The notes beneath the pieces are model-generated. The model ran no database searches and had not been told where the DNA came from. It saw nothing but the letters and a program-made list of their open reading frames with translations. A stretch of 64,000 bases of DNA from Gluconobacter morbifer G707 (lineage in GTDB: Bacteria; Pseudomonadota; Alphaproteobacteria; Acetobacterales; Acetobacteraceae), in assembly GCF_000234355.1 (NCBI RefSeq), contig NZ_AGQV01000006.1:93747-157746 (forward strand), read 5' to 3'. Positions 43,566-52,616 of this stretch are shown here, piece by piece (positions within the stretch are counted from its first letter, which is position 1; every line of letters starts with the position of its first letter). Position numbers and translations under genes: made by a program.

Positions 43566-44459
43566 TCAGCGTCCGAGCAGCAGGGCAGGAAGGGCGCGGC
43601 GTCGGTCTTCGCTGGCGATGGCCTGAACGAGACGGGCCCGGAAGCCTGCGCGTTTCTGCTGATGGCGGGGAGGATGGAACGCCAGGTAGCGGGCAATCCA
43701 GTCCGGATTGAAAAAAGCCGGGTCCGGTATTTCCTGCCGCCACAGGGATGCGGAGGCGATGCCGCTTGGATTGTCCCGCAGGAGTTCTGTCTTGATGAAC
43801 GGGGCGCGGCCTGAATGCAGGACCGTGCGCCAGTCCGTATGCATGGGATTGAGGGAGAGCAGGCGGGCCAATCCGCGGCGGCTGCTCCATGAGGCGCCTG
43901 TTTCAAGGCCGGAAGCCTTCAGGGCCAGCCCAAGGCCCAGTTCGCCGTGAAGAACGATCTCCGGTTTGCTCATTTCCGTGAAAGGCTGCTGGAAGACACG
44001 CCGGATGGCCGGATGATCCAGCGCCTTGCGGTTCATGACCATAAACCAGGATTGCAGGTGCTGGACCACGGCTTCGGAACGGACCATGCCCCAGACATCA
44101 TGATTCTTCTGACGCATGGTGTCCATCAGGGAGGGAAGCGGGGTCAGGGGGCCGAAGACGCTGTCATTCGCGAAAAGGATTTCCTCGGCGTCTGCGTCGC
44201 ATCCCTGTGCCAGCAGTTCCTGCCAAGCGCCGAAATCGAGGCCTGTATTGGAGCGCGGATGGAAGGTTGCGCAGATGGAAGGATCGGTTTCCGCCAGTGT
44301 ACGGCGGAGCATTTCCGCAATGCTTTCCGCTGCGGGGTCGGAGACGGCAATATGGAGATGGAAACCACAGGCTGCAATCTGGCGTAAAAGATGGTGTGTA
44401 TGCGGGGCCAGCGTCCCGGAAGGATCGTAATAGGCAAAAAGGCAGACAGAGCGCGACAT
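43566..44459 (-). CDS. RgpF-like rhamnan/glycan synthesis protein
   Basis: The 297-residue protein matches the RgpF (rhamnan synthesis F) family, putative glycosyltransferases of cell-wall and surface polysaccharides. Visible features are VCLFAYYDPSGTLAPHTHHLLRQI, then RSNTGLDFGAWQELL, ILFANDSVFGPLTPL, and DVWGMVRSEAVVQHLQSWFMVMNRKAL. The glycine-rich DFGAW and NDSVFGP blocks are the family hallmark. The stop abuts the stop of the preceding plus-strand gene. It closes the glycan island around the RTX-like gene. Confidence 0.82.
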   Translation of the reverse strand: MSRSVCLFAYYDPSGTLAPHTHHLLRQIAACGFHLHIAVSDPAAESIAEMLRRTLAETDPSICATFHPRSNTGLDFGAWQELLAQGCDADAEEILFANDSVFGPLTPLPSLMDTMRQKNHDVWGMVRSEAVVQHLQSWFMVMNRKALDHPAIRRVFQQPFTEMSKPEIVLHGELGLGLALKASGLETGASWSSRRGLARLLSLNPMHTDWRTVLHSGRAPFIKTELLRDNPSGIASASLWRQEIPDPAFFNPDWIARYLAFHPPRHQQKRAGFRARLVQAIASEDRRRALPALLLGR

Positions 44460-44578
44460 GGGGACACCGGGGTTTTGAAACGTTCGAGAATTCTGGATTT
44501 TGTCAAAGACGTCCTGTTTCTTGTCTGAAATTCCGATCCACCGGTCTATAGTTTATCTGTTGTTCCGGGAGTTTGCAT

Positions 44579-44860
44579 ATGAGTAAAGCTTTTCTTGCCG
44601 CTGTTCTTCAGGATTCGATCCAGTGCACCGGCGTTGTGGCGCAGCGGGCCGCCAATGATCTTCTGGATGCGATTATTGAGGAATTACGGCAGGAAGGGCG
44701 GTTTACCCTGCCTTCGTTCGGGACGTTTACTGTCTGTGAAACGGGAGCGCGTCAGGCGGTCAATCCCCGGACTGGCGCGCCCGTCGAGGTGCCGGCGAAG
44801 CGGACAGTGCGCTTCAAGGCCAGTCCGGGCCTGAAGCAGACGCTTGATAAGGAAGAATGA
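44579..44860 (+). CDS. HU-family DNA-binding protein
   Basis: The 93-residue protein is an HU/IHF-type nucleoid protein. The dimerisation helices lead to LRQEGRFTLPSFGTFTVCETGAR. The arm region NPRTGAPVEVPAKRTVRFKASPGLKQTLD contains the Pro that intercalates DNA. The ATG at 44579 has GGGAG seven bases upstream, which beats an in-frame TTG at 44573. It lies beside tRNA-Gln. Whether it is the main HU or a minor paralogue cannot be told. Confidence 0.9.
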   Translation: MSKAFLAAVLQDSIQCTGVVAQRAANDLLDAIIEELRQEGRFTLPSFGTFTVCETGARQAVNPRTGAPVEVPAKRTVRFKASPGLKQTLDKEE

Positions 44861-44863
44861 GAC

Positions 44864-44938
44864 TGGCTGGGGTGGGAGGATTCGAACCTCCGCATGGCGG
44901 AATCAAAATCCGCTGCCTTACCACTTGGCTACACCCCA
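44864..44938 (-). tRNA. tRNA-Gln (anticodon UUG)
   Basis: On the minus strand the sequence starts TGGGGTG and pairs with CACCCCA before G-CCA. The anticodon stem GCGGA/TCCGC holds the loop TTTTGAT with anticodon TTG, and the T arm GGAGG-TTCGAAT-CCTCC is complete. The encoded CCA is at 44864-44866. It reads glutamine CAA and CAG codons. Confidence 0.94.
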
Positions 44939-45009
44939 TCGGAAACTGGTCCGCTGTATTGGCCGGTTCGGGTTTTAGTCCGAACCGACGGGCTTCGTAA
45001 AGCCCGAAC

Positions 45010-45699
45010 TCAGGATTCCAGTTCCAGATCGTGATCCGGCAGGCCGGTATTGGCCATGGCCTCATCCATCTTGCGGCGAGGGGACGGTTTCAGGATACCA
45101 AGACGCTCGGCACGGCCGAGGGCGCTGTCGAGAGCGGCCATTGTGCTGGACAGGTCGGAGCTTTCGTCTTTTTCCCATGCCCGGAAGGCATGCCCCCAGA
45201 CGGCGGCAAGAGCGTTGACCCGCCATATTCCGCCCAGACCGGCGCAATCCACGCCTGCGGCTTCGGCGAGCCAGCGCATGGAATCCAGCGTGGCACCGGT
45301 GAGCAGGGCTGCGAGCGGCGGATCATAGGGCAAGGCATGCAGGACGGCACGCAGGCCTTCGCGGTATTCCTGAAAAATGTCGAAGCGGCGCATCATCAGG
45401 TCGAACAGATACTCGCGCAGCGTTCCGCCGTTTCCGTCATCACGCAGGGCGCTTTCATCTGCCAGCCGTCCCAGCAGAAGGAGCAGAAGCGGTTTGACCG
45501 GATAGAGCGCACGGACTTTCTCGACCGGCAGCCCGGCATCACGGGCAGCCTCCACAAGGGAGAAGCGATGCCAGCCCCGGTCGCCCGCAAGGGTCAGGGC
45601 GGACTGTAAAAGGGCAAGGTCAAAGGCTTCCCTGTCCATTTCCGACCGGCTTTCCGAAGCCATATCGTCGGTTGCAAATGGATCCTGCCGTTCGTCCAT
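45010..45699 (-). CDS. TetR-family-like transcriptional regulator
   Basis: The 229-residue, mostly helical protein has an N-terminal helix-turn-helix at about residues 24-68: FDLALLQSALTLAGDRGWHRFSLVEAARDAGLPVEKVRALYP, the TetR DNA-binding layout. The remainder, with LREYLFDLMMRRFDIFQEYREGLRAVLHALPYDP, is the ligand/dimer domain. It may instead be related to the COQ9 family, which shares this HTH fold. It lies 80 bases downstream of proC on the same strand, so it may be cotranscribed. Target and ligand unknown. Confidence 0.68.
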   Translation of the reverse strand: MDERQDPFATDDMASESRSEMDREAFDLALLQSALTLAGDRGWHRFSLVEAARDAGLPVEKVRALYPVKPLLLLLLGRLADESALRDDGNGGTLREYLFDLMMRRFDIFQEYREGLRAVLHALPYDPPLAALLTGATLDSMRWLAEAAGVDCAGLGGIWRVNALAAVWGHAFRAWEKDESSDLSSTMAALDSALGRAERLGILKPSPRRKMDEAMANTGLPDHDLELES

Positions 45700-45779
45700 A
45701 CCCGTCTCCTGTCTGTGAGGACTGCCTTATGGTGGGAGTGCCTGCTGCTGGCAACAAGTCCTCTACCATAAACAAATAA

Positions 45780-46601
45780 CTAGTTCGCCAGTTCGTCGGC
45801 CCGTTTCGTCGCGGCGTCAACGGCTTTTTCAACCGTCCGGGGCCAGGCGTCAGGAGCCATCAGGATTTCGAGTGCGGCGGCCGTGGTTCCTTTCGGACTT
45901 GTGACGGCCTTGCGGAGTTCATCGGCGTTTTCGGGCATGTCATCAAGCATTCTGCCGGCGCCGTAGATGGTGCCACGGGCCAGACGACGGGCGATCTTGG
46001 GGGAGAGCCCTTCCGTGATGCCGGCTTTTTCAAGCAGCTCCGCCAGCAGGAAGACATAGGCCGGACCAGACCCGGAAATGGCCGTGACGGCGGAGAGGTC
46101 TTTTTCATTGTCCAGCGTCACGACATCGCCAACCGCGAACAGGAGGTCGTGACAGACGGTTTTCTGTTCTTCCGTGGCTGCCGGAGGAGCGTAAAATCCG
46201 CTGATGCCGGCGCCGATGGCGGAAGGAGTGTTGGGCATGCCGCGCAGGACGGGGATATCCGCGCCGGCTTTTTTCGCGGCTTCAGAAAGCGAAGCGCAGG
46301 TGCGACCGGCCATGACGGACAGGATGGCGGTTCGGGCTAGTCTCGGGCCAAGGGCGGCGCCAAGTGCTGCGATCGTGTCGTCCGCGGCGCCGGGCTTGAC
46401 CGCGAGGACGATGATGTCCGGCTGAAAATCCGCCGGGATCTCGGATGGGGTTCGGACAATGCGGACATCATCGTCCGAACCGGTGCGGTGACGGTCGAGG
46501 ACAACCAGACGTGGCGGCGTGGGGGAGGCGAGCCAGCCATCGAGCAGCGCGCCTCCCATCTTGCCGCAGCCTGCCAGAAGGATTGAGGGAACGGATGGCA
46601 C
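45780..46601 (-). CDS. proC: Pyrroline-5-carboxylate reductase
   Basis: ProC makes proline from pyrroline-5-carboxylate with NAD(P)H. The 273-residue protein has the Rossmann start ILLAGCGKMGGALLDGWL. The middle holds VLAVKPGAADD, AILSVMAGRTCASL and VLRGMPNTPSAIGAG. The C-terminal dimer domain contains VTAISGSGPAYVFLLAELLEKAGI, ARRLARGTIYGAGRML and VTSPKGTTAAALEIL. Upstream ybjN ends two bases before its start, so they are coupled. proA is at 57560. Confidence 0.95.
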   Translation of the reverse strand: MPSVPSILLAGCGKMGGALLDGWLASPTPPRLVVLDRHRTGSDDDVRIVRTPSEIPADFQPDIIVLAVKPGAADDTIAALGAALGPRLARTAILSVMAGRTCASLSEAAKKAGADIPVLRGMPNTPSAIGAGISGFYAPPAATEEQKTVCHDLLFAVGDVVTLDNEKDLSAVTAISGSGPAYVFLLAELLEKAGITEGLSPKIARRLARGTIYGAGRMLDDMPENADELRKAVTSPKGTTAAALEILMAPDAWPRTVEKAVDAATKRADELAN

Positions 46602-46603
46602 GG

Positions 46604-47110
46604 TCAGGCGTCTCCGGCGCAGTCAAGCATGGCGGCATCCAGGGCGGCCTGTGGTGCTTTTCCACCCCAGAGTGCGAACTGGAAGGCCGGATAGAAACGT
46701 TCACATTCGGACATGGCGATATCGATGAGGTCTTCCATGCTTTCGCCGGGCAGTGTCCTGACGCCCCGCATGAGCAGGGTATGGCGGTAAGCGGGGGTTC
46801 CGGTTTCCGGATCGATGGTGAAATGGCCGACCCAGAGGCGGTTATTGGCCAGCGAGACCAGTTCATGCACGTCACTGCGGCGTGCCGCGGGAGAGCGCAG
46901 ATCCAGCATGCAGTTCAGATGCAGGGCGGACAGTTCGTCAGACCATGTGAAATGCAGGGTGTAATCACACCACTGACCGGGAGCCTGCGCGACCATTTCG
47001 GTCGGGGCGAGGCGTTCGAAATCCCATTCGTACAGGCCCATGACCTGTTCCATCAGGTCGAGCGGATGGGATTCGGTTTCCTGGAGGGATGAAGTGGTCA
47101 GGGCAGGCAT
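46604..47110 (-). CDS. YbjN-domain protein
   Basis: The 168-residue protein matches the YbjN domain, a type III secretion chaperone-like fold. It shows LDLMEQVMGLYEWDFERLAPTEMVAQ, DYTLHFTWSDELSALHLNCMLDL, VSLANNRLWVGHFTIDPETGTPAYRHTLLMRG and IDIAMSECERFYPAFQF. The family position between ubiK and proC is common in alphaproteobacteria. Function uncertain. I chose the ATG at 47110 because GGGAGA precedes it at good spacing on the minus strand. Confidence 0.83.
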   Translation of the reverse strand: MPALTTSSLQETESHPLDLMEQVMGLYEWDFERLAPTEMVAQAPGQWCDYTLHFTWSDELSALHLNCMLDLRSPAARRSDVHELVSLANNRLWVGHFTIDPETGTPAYRHTLLMRGVRTLPGESMEDLIDIAMSECERFYPAFQFALWGGKAPQAALDAAMLDCAGDA

Positions 47111-47287
47111 GGCGTGTCTCCCAAGGCCGTGGCGCCTGGCACCGGCGGTGCGCCGGCGCGGCGCTCCAGATGTCTGCGTCCGGAAAGAGGGTTCCACTTT
47201 CCGGTATGACCACGTTATGGGGCGTTTGGGCTCCGTGCAAGTATTACCGCACGGAGCCCGGCATCTCTGCCACAGATGTGTTGCAGA

Positions 47288-47578
47288 TCAGCCCTGAGGA
47301 CCGCCCTTTTCTTCGGTGGCCAGTTCTTCGACGGCGGTAAGACGCGATTCGATGGCGCTGAGGCGGGCTTCCGTTTCGGCCTGAGCCATGCGGGCGCGGG
47401 TTGCCATTTCCTGCACGGCGTCGAATTCGTCCCGGCGGACGAGGTCGAGGCTGTTCAGGATTTCGTCCACACGGGTGCGGATGATGGAATGGAGCTCCTC
47501 GCGGGCGCCGGTCATGGCGGAAAAGGCATTGCCGGCGAGGCCGGCGAGGTCATCGAAAAAGCGGGGGCGGTCGGACAT
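47288..47578 (-). CDS. ubiK: UbiK/BMFP accessory factor
   Basis: The 96-residue protein has an amphipathic N-terminal helix (FFDDLAGLAGNAFSAMTGAREELHSIIRTRV) and a C-terminal coiled coil (ARMAQAETEARLSAIESRLTAVEE), the BMFP layout. UbiK helps the ubiquinone biosynthesis enzymes and binds lipids. The ATG at 47578 follows GGAG on the minus strand. It diverges from hldD (83 bases apart) and lies upstream of ybjN-proC. Confidence 0.88.
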   Translation of the reverse strand: MSDRPRFFDDLAGLAGNAFSAMTGAREELHSIIRTRVDEILNSLDLVRRDEFDAVQEMATRARMAQAETEARLSAIESRLTAVEELATEEKGGPQG

Positions 47579-47660
47579 GATGGAATCTCCTGCGGGTGGG
47601 CGGCGTGTCGTCTGTGGCGCGTCGCTTGGATCGTTGTGTGGGGCAGACTATACAGGAAGG

Positions 47661-48641
47661 ATGATTATCGTCACCGGCGGGGCCGGATTCATTGGCTCAT
47701 GTCTGCATGCCGCCCTCCGTCTCCGGGGGTACAGGACTGTTATTGTCGACCGGCTGCATGACGGGGGGAAGTGGCGCAATCTTGCGTCCCATGCGCCGGA
47801 TCGCATCATTACGCCCGAGGAGCTTCCCGGTTTTCTGGCAACCGAGCCCCAGGTCGAGGCCGTGTTCCACATGGGAGCCGTCAGTGCGACGACGGCCCGG
47901 GACGGGGATCTTGTCTGGTCCACGAACGTGGCCCTGTCCCAGAGACTCTGGCAGTGGTGCGCGCGGCGTGGTGTGCGGATGATCTATGCGTCCTCGGCTG
48001 CGACCTATGGCGCGGCGGACCGGCCGGAACTTTTCCATGACGGGCTGGACAGCATCGACCATCTGAAGCCGCTGAACCTGTATGGCTGGTCCAAGCAGGC
48101 TTTTGACCTGTGGGTAAAGCGGGAAGTGGAAAGCGGGCATCCCGTGCCGTCGCAGTGGGTGGGACTGAAGTTTTTCAACGTCTATGGGCCGAACGAGTAT
48201 CACAAGGGGTCGATGATCTCTGTGGTGAAGGTCAAGTATGACGAGCTGCTGACGGGTCATGCCGCGCGTCTGTTCCGGTCGGATGTGCCCGGGCTTGCGG
48301 ACGGGGAGCAGAAGCGGGACTTCATCTGGGTCGGTGATGTGGTGGAAGTCATGCTCTGGCTTCTGGATCATCCGCAGGTCAGCGGTCTGTTCAACTGCGG
48401 CACGGGTGTTGCACGGAGTTATCTTGATCTGGCCCATGCTGTCTGTGATGCCATGCACCGCGCGAGAGATGTCGAATTCATTGACATGCCAGAGAAGCTG
48501 CGCGGGCAGTATCAGTCTTTTACCTGTGCGGATATGAGCCGTCTGCGCGCTGCTGGTTATGATCGGCCGTTTACGTCCCTGGAAGAGGGAATTGGCCGTT
48601 ATGTCCGTGATTATCTGTCCCGACCGGAGCCCAATCTTTGA
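47661..48641 (+). CDS. hldD: ADP-L-glycero-D-manno-heptose 6-epimerase
   Basis: HldD converts ADP-D-glycero-D-manno-heptose to the L-glycero form for lipopolysaccharide core. The 326-residue extended SDR protein starts IIVTGGAGFIGSCLHAAL. It has VDRLHDGGKWRNL, the catalytic SSAATYG and YGWSKQ (Ser, Tyr, Lys), LKFFNVYGPNEYHKGSMISV, RDFIWVGDVVEVMLWLL and FNCGTGVARSY. The HKG-x-M motif is specific for HldD. The ATG follows AGGAAGG. It overlaps the lgt start. Confidence 0.93.
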   Translation: MIIVTGGAGFIGSCLHAALRLRGYRTVIVDRLHDGGKWRNLASHAPDRIITPEELPGFLATEPQVEAVFHMGAVSATTARDGDLVWSTNVALSQRLWQWCARRGVRMIYASSAATYGAADRPELFHDGLDSIDHLKPLNLYGWSKQAFDLWVKREVESGHPVPSQWVGLKFFNVYGPNEYHKGSMISVVKVKYDELLTGHAARLFRSDVPGLADGEQKRDFIWVGDVVEVMLWLLDHPQVSGLFNCGTGVARSYLDLAHAVCDAMHRARDVEFIDMPEKLRGQYQSFTCADMSRLRAAGYDRPFTSLEEGIGRYVRDYLSRPEPNL

Positions 48642-49459
48642 GCCATCCCCTGATGTTCCCGGGGTTCGACCCGGTTGCCTTCCATATCGGTCCGCTGTCC
48701 GTGCGCTGGTATGCGCTGGCCTATATGGTGTCCTTCATCATTGCGCTGCCTGTTGCCAAGAGGCTGTGCCGTCTGTCGCCGGCTGTGGCGACGGGAGAGC
48801 AGGTGGATGACTTCCTGTTCTATGCCATTCTGGGCGTTCTGCTGGGGGGGCGGCTTGGCTACGTCCTGTTTTACCGGCCGCTGGATTATCTGTCCCATCC
48901 GCTGGAGATCGTGAAGACCTGGGATGGGGGAATGTCGTTCCATGGCGGGGCGCTGGGCGTCATTCTGGCGCTGGCCTGGTTCGCGCACAGGAACCGGTTC
49001 AGTTTTCTGGGGTTTTCGGACCGGATTGTGCCGGTGGTGCCGATTGGCCTTGGACTGGGCCGCTGCGCCAATTTCGTGAACGGGGAACTGTGGGGGCGTC
49101 CGGCGTCTCCGGATCTGCCTTGGGCCATGGTGTTCCCGACGGGGGGTCCGCTGCCGCGGCATCCTTCTGAACTTTACGAAGCCCTGACAGAAGGGGTTCT
49201 GCTTCTGTGTGTGATGCTGTTTGCCGCGGGGAAGCCGGTTCTGCGGGCGCATTTCGGTTTCCTGTCCGGGCTGTTTCTCTTCGGATATGCCTGCGCCCGG
49301 AGTTTCTGTGAATTTTTCCGGCAGCCGGATGCGAATATCGGCTTTCTGCCCGGGGGTGTGACGATGGGGCAGATTCTCTGCATTCCCATGGCGCTCGCGG
49401 GGATCGGGCTGATGACCTATGCATTCAAACGTCCTGCGCAGGAGACGGCTCATGTCTGA
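48638..49459 (+). CDS. lgt: Prolipoprotein diacylglyceryl transferase
   Basis: Lgt adds diacylglycerol to lipobox cysteines. The 273-residue protein has about seven membrane helices. It holds FHIGPLSVRWYALAYMVSF, the GGRLGYVLFY segment, WDGGMSFHGGALGVI and the signature GLGLGRCANFVNGELWGRP. PRHPSELYEALTEG and FCEFFRQPD complete the set. The likely start is the TTG at 48638, which overlaps the hldD stop (TTGA) and has GGAG eight bases upstream. An ATG at 48653 is the alternative. It overlaps pgeF at its end. Confidence 0.94.
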   Translation: MSHPLMFPGFDPVAFHIGPLSVRWYALAYMVSFIIALPVAKRLCRLSPAVATGEQVDDFLFYAILGVLLGGRLGYVLFYRPLDYLSHPLEIVKTWDGGMSFHGGALGVILALAWFAHRNRFSFLGFSDRIVPVVPIGLGLGRCANFVNGELWGRPASPDLPWAMVFPTGGPLPRHPSELYEALTEGVLLLCVMLFAAGKPVLRAHFGFLSGLFLFGYACARSFCEFFRQPDANIGFLPGGVTMGQILCIPMALAGIGLMTYAFKRPAQETAHV

Positions 49460-50225
49460 TGGTGAATGGTTCCTGCGCAGCGGGATTCTGAATGTTTCGC
49501 ATGGTTTCTTTACGCGCGAGGGCGGCGTTTCCCCGGCGCCCTATGACACGCTCAACTGTTCGCTGAATTCCCAGGATGAACAGGCGAATGTTCTGGAGAA
49601 CCGGGCCCGGGTCGCGAAGGAAATCGGGGTCGAGCCGGCGAATCTTCTGGGACTGCGTCAGACGCATAGTGATGTGACGGTTCCGGTGACGTCCGGGACG
49701 TCCCTGTGGAAGATCGGTGACGGGCCGGATGGCGATGCGCTGGCGACGGACCGGCCGGATGTGGCGGTGGGCATCATCACGGCGGATTGTGGGCCGGTGC
49801 TGCTGTCTTCGGCGGACGGGAAGATTGTGGGGGCGGCTCATGCCGGGTGGCGTGGAGCGGCCGGGGGCATTCTGGAATCCGTCATCAGGCAGATGCAGAC
49901 GCTCGGCGCGAAGGAAATCGTCGCGACGGTTGGTCCCTGTATTGGTCCGGAGAGCTATGAGGTCGGGTCGGATATGCACGCCGATGTGCTCAAGCAGGAT
50001 GGGGAAGCGGAACAGTTCTTTCTGCCGGGGCAGAAGGAGGGGCATTTCTATTTCAACCTGCCGGGATACTGCCTGTTCCGTCTGAAGCGGGCGGGACTGA
50101 AGACGGTCAATTCCTTGGGTGTGGATACCCTGACCAATCAGCGGTTCTTCAGTCACCGGCGGCGTACGCTGGCGGGTGGCGGTCAGATCGGGCACCAGAT
50201 TTCGGTGATCCGGGCCAAAGGCTGA
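49452..50225 (+). CDS. pgeF: PgeF/YfiH polyphenol oxidase-type (purine nucleoside phosphorylase-like) protein
   Basis: The 257-residue protein is of the LACC1/YfiH family, linked to peptidoglycan editing and shown in other members to act on purine nucleosides. It shows VSHGFFTREGGVSPAPYDTLNCSLNSQD, GLRQTHSDVTVPV, VGIITADCGPVLLSS, VGAAHAGWRGAAGGILESV and ATVGPCIGPESYEV, ending RFFSHRR. The zinc ligands (His in QTHS, Cys in ADCGP, His in AHAGW) are present. The ATG at 49452 lies inside the lgt end and follows GGAGACGG. A terminator ends the hldD-lgt-pgeF unit. Confidence 0.93.
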   Translation: MSDGEWFLRSGILNVSHGFFTREGGVSPAPYDTLNCSLNSQDEQANVLENRARVAKEIGVEPANLLGLRQTHSDVTVPVTSGTSLWKIGDGPDGDALATDRPDVAVGIITADCGPVLLSSADGKIVGAAHAGWRGAAGGILESVIRQMQTLGAKEIVATVGPCIGPESYEVGSDMHADVLKQDGEAEQFFLPGQKEGHFYFNLPGYCLFRLKRAGLKTVNSLGVDTLTNQRFFSHRRRTLAGGGQIGHQISVIRAKG

Positions 50226-50236
50226 GGGATGACATG

Positions 50237-50269
50237 AAAAAGCCGGGGCGTTGACCCCGGCTTTTTTTT
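50237..50269. terminator. Bidirectional intrinsic terminator between pgeF and katE
   Basis: AAAAAGCCGGGG pairs with CCCCGGCTTTTT around CGTTGA with eight T on the plus side. The A run on the left lets it also terminate the minus-strand catalase gene. Confidence 0.9.
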
Positions 50270-50290
50270 GTACTGGACGGCTGGTGACGT

Positions 50291-52402
50291 TCAGACGGCG
50301 TGTGTTCTGGTTTCCCGGTCCCAGAACCGGAGTTTCCGGCAGGCTTCGATGAAGGACTGGAAGTCTCCCGCCGTGTTGAGGGGCAGGATGCCGGGGTCGA
50401 TGTCGTCCGGTGTGATGCCGCCTTTGGCCAGCAGGGGGCGGGCGTCCTTGCCGTAACCGATGAATTTGGCGTGCGCGAAGGCGTCTGCCACGAAGTCACG
50501 GGCGGTCGCCTCACCGGTCAGCAGCTTGGCACCGCTGGCGGAGGGGAGCAGGACCACGGCGTCATACAGAACAGACGGGGCGCCGACGATTTTCTGGTCA
50601 GCGGCCAGAACCTTGCCGTCCGAGAGTTTGACGCTGCCGACGACGGGCGCCACGAGTTCGAGAATTGTCCCTTCGGCGTCTGCGGCGTCCTTCAGGGCAT
50701 GGAGCAGGCCCGTATCCGTTCCGTCCGTGACCAGAACACCGATCTTGCGCCCCTTGAAGCTGGAAGGACCGTTCTTGAGGATGCTCAGGGGGTTGGAGGG
50801 CGGCAGGTCCGTCAGGGGTTCGCGGGCAGGGGGAGCCGCCTCAGGAAGGGACGTCAGGCCCAGCCCTTTCGCGACGCCCCGCGCCAGCTTTTCATCGACG
50901 TTCAGCAGATGGGCGACGACCCGTTCGCGGATGGCCGGGGTCTGGCATTTGCTGAGTTCGAAGACGAAGGCGTTCTTGATGTGCGTCTGTTCGGGCGGGG
51001 TCTGGCTGATGAAGAACTGCCGGGCCTGGCTGTAGTGATCGGCGAACAGTTCGCCCCGTTCGCGGGTTTTCTGGCCGCTCAGTTTTTCAGGGTAATGTTT
51101 GTAGCCGGTGGTCGGATTTTCACGCGGTCCACGGCCCCAAGAGTTGGGCTCGTAATTGGCGCGGCCCCTGGGGTTGTGCATGGCCATATGGCCGTCCTGC
51201 TGGAAGTTTTGGAACGGGCATTTGGGTGCGTTAATGGGGATGTGGGTGAAGTTCGGGCCACCGAGGCGCTTTGTCTGGGTGTCGAGATACGAGAAGTTCC
51301 GGCCCTGTAGCAGGGGGTCGTTCGTGAAGTCGATACCGGGGACGACGTTCTGGGTGCAGAATGCCACCTGTTCCGTCTCGGCGAAGAAATTGTCCACTGT
51401 GCGGTCCAGCACCAGGCGGCCGATGCGACGGACGGGCACCAGTTCCTCGGGGATGAGCTTCGTGGCGTCGAGGATGTCGAAATCGAATTTGTCGGCGAAG
51501 TCATCGTCGAAAAGCTGCACGCCCAGTTCCCATTCCGGGTACTGCCCGGACTGGATGGCGTCCCAGAGGTCACGGCGATGGAAGTCGGGGTCTGCGCCGT
51601 TGATCTTGACGGCTTCGTTCCAGACGACTGACTGCAGGCCCTGCTTCGGCTTCCAGTGGAACTTCACGTAGGTGGATTTGCCTTCGGCGTTCACCAGACG
51701 GAAGGTATGGACGCCAAAACCTTCCATGAAGCGGAAGGACCGGGGAATGGCGCGGTCGGACATGATCCACATGAGCATGTGGACCGTTTCCGGGGAAAGG
51801 GAGGCGAAATCCCAGAAGTTGTCATGGGCCGACTGGGCCTGCGGAAAGCCGGAGTCTGGCTCTTCCTTCACGGCGTGGACCATGTCGGGGAACTTGATGG
51901 CGTCCTGAATGAAGAAGACGGGAATGTTGTTGCCGACGAGATCCCAGTTGCCTTCTTCCGTGTAGAGTTTTACGGCGAAACCGCGCACGTCACGGGCCAC
52001 GTCGAAAGAGCCGCGGCCGCCGGCGACCGTGGAGAACCGCACGAAAGCCGGAACGCGGACACCGGTTTTTCCCAGAACGCTGGCTGACGTGTAGTCGGAC
52101 AGGGAATCCGTGAGTTCGAAATAGCCGTGAGCGCCGTAGCCGCGGGCGTGGACGACGCGTTCGGGGATACGTTCATGATCGAAGTGGAAGATCTTCTCGC
52201 GGAAGTGGAAGTCTTCCAGTAGCGCGGCACCGCGGGCGCCGGCTTTCAGGGTGTTCTGGTCATCGGCGACGGCAACACCCTGCTGGGTGGTCATGGTGGG
52301 GGTGTCGCTGCCTGCGACCTGATGGGTGGCGCCCTGGGGCCCGCGTTCCACGGTCTGGTCATTGATCGTGACGGTCGTACGTTTGTCCGAACTGTCTGTC
52401 AT
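50291..52402 (-). CDS. katE: Large-subunit catalase (HPII type)
   Basis: The 703-residue haem catalase decomposes hydrogen peroxide. It shows [28 protein letters not shown] (catalytic His), [37 protein letters not shown] (catalytic Asn), [14 protein letters not shown] (haem Tyr region: FSYLDTQ) and the C-terminal flavodoxin-like DJ-1/PfpI-like domain from about 555 ([23 protein letters not shown]). The ATG at 52402 follows GAAAGAGG. The frame extends to 52585, but that part is not catalase-like. It is divergent from a stress-type SDR gene, suggesting shared stress control. Confidence 0.95.
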   Translation of the reverse strand: MTDSSDKRTTVTINDQTVERGPQGATHQVAGSDTPTMTTQQGVAVADDQNTLKAGARGAALLEDFHFREKIFHFDHERIPERVVHARGYGAHGYFELTDSLSDYTSASVLGKTGVRVPAFVRFSTVAGGRGSFDVARDVRGFAVKLYTEEGNWDLVGNNIPVFFIQDAIKFPDMVHAVKEEPDSGFPQAQSAHDNFWDFASLSPETVHMLMWIMSDRAIPRSFRFMEGFGVHTFRLVNAEGKSTYVKFHWKPKQGLQSVVWNEAVKINGADPDFHRRDLWDAIQSGQYPEWELGVQLFDDDFADKFDFDILDATKLIPEELVPVRRIGRLVLDRTVDNFFAETEQVAFCTQNVVPGIDFTNDPLLQGRNFSYLDTQTKRLGGPNFTHIPINAPKCPFQNFQQDGHMAMHNPRGRANYEPNSWGRGPRENPTTGYKHYPEKLSGQKTRERGELFADHYSQARQFFISQTPPEQTHIKNAFVFELSKCQTPAIRERVVAHLLNVDEKLARGVAKGLGLTSLPEAAPPAREPLTDLPPSNPLSILKNGPSSFKGRKIGVLVTDGTDTGLLHALKDAADAEGTILELVAPVVGSVKLSDGKVLAADQKIVGAPSVLYDAVVLLPSASGAKLLTGEATARDFVADAFAHAKFIGYGKDARPLLAKGGITPDDIDPGILPLNTAGDFQSFIEACRKLRFWDRETRTHAV

Positions 52403-52525
52403 GTCGTGTGGCCTCTTTCGTGAACCCGCGGGAATGTGACTGGATCGCAGGCCCGGTGATCTGGAGGGAAACAGCCGTGCGCAGGGCTGTGATGGTCTAA
52501 GAAGCCGGGAACTGGACAAATGTTC

Positions 52526-52549
52526 CGGAAAATATTTCCTGAAAATATT
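52526..52549. repeat. AT-rich near-palindrome pair in the katE-SDR divergent region
   Basis: GAAAATATT occurs at 52527-52535 and 52540-52548, 13 bases apart. The first copy also forms a near-perfect palindrome with its flanks, GGAAAATATTTCC. This would suit an operator on the shared divergent region (214 bases) of the catalase and SDR genes. No known regulator is assigned. Confidence 0.35.
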
Positions 52550-52616
52550 CTGAACCGGGGAGGAAGATGTCTCGTTGATCGACACGATACATGCCTTGCT
52601 GGACAGGAAATGACCG

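Noticed and set aside
45010..45699. Calling this gene a COQ9 ubiquinone-biosynthesis protein because it lies near ubiK
   Set aside because: The N-terminal helix-turn-helix fits a TetR regulator better, and the C-terminal COQ9 pattern is not visible.
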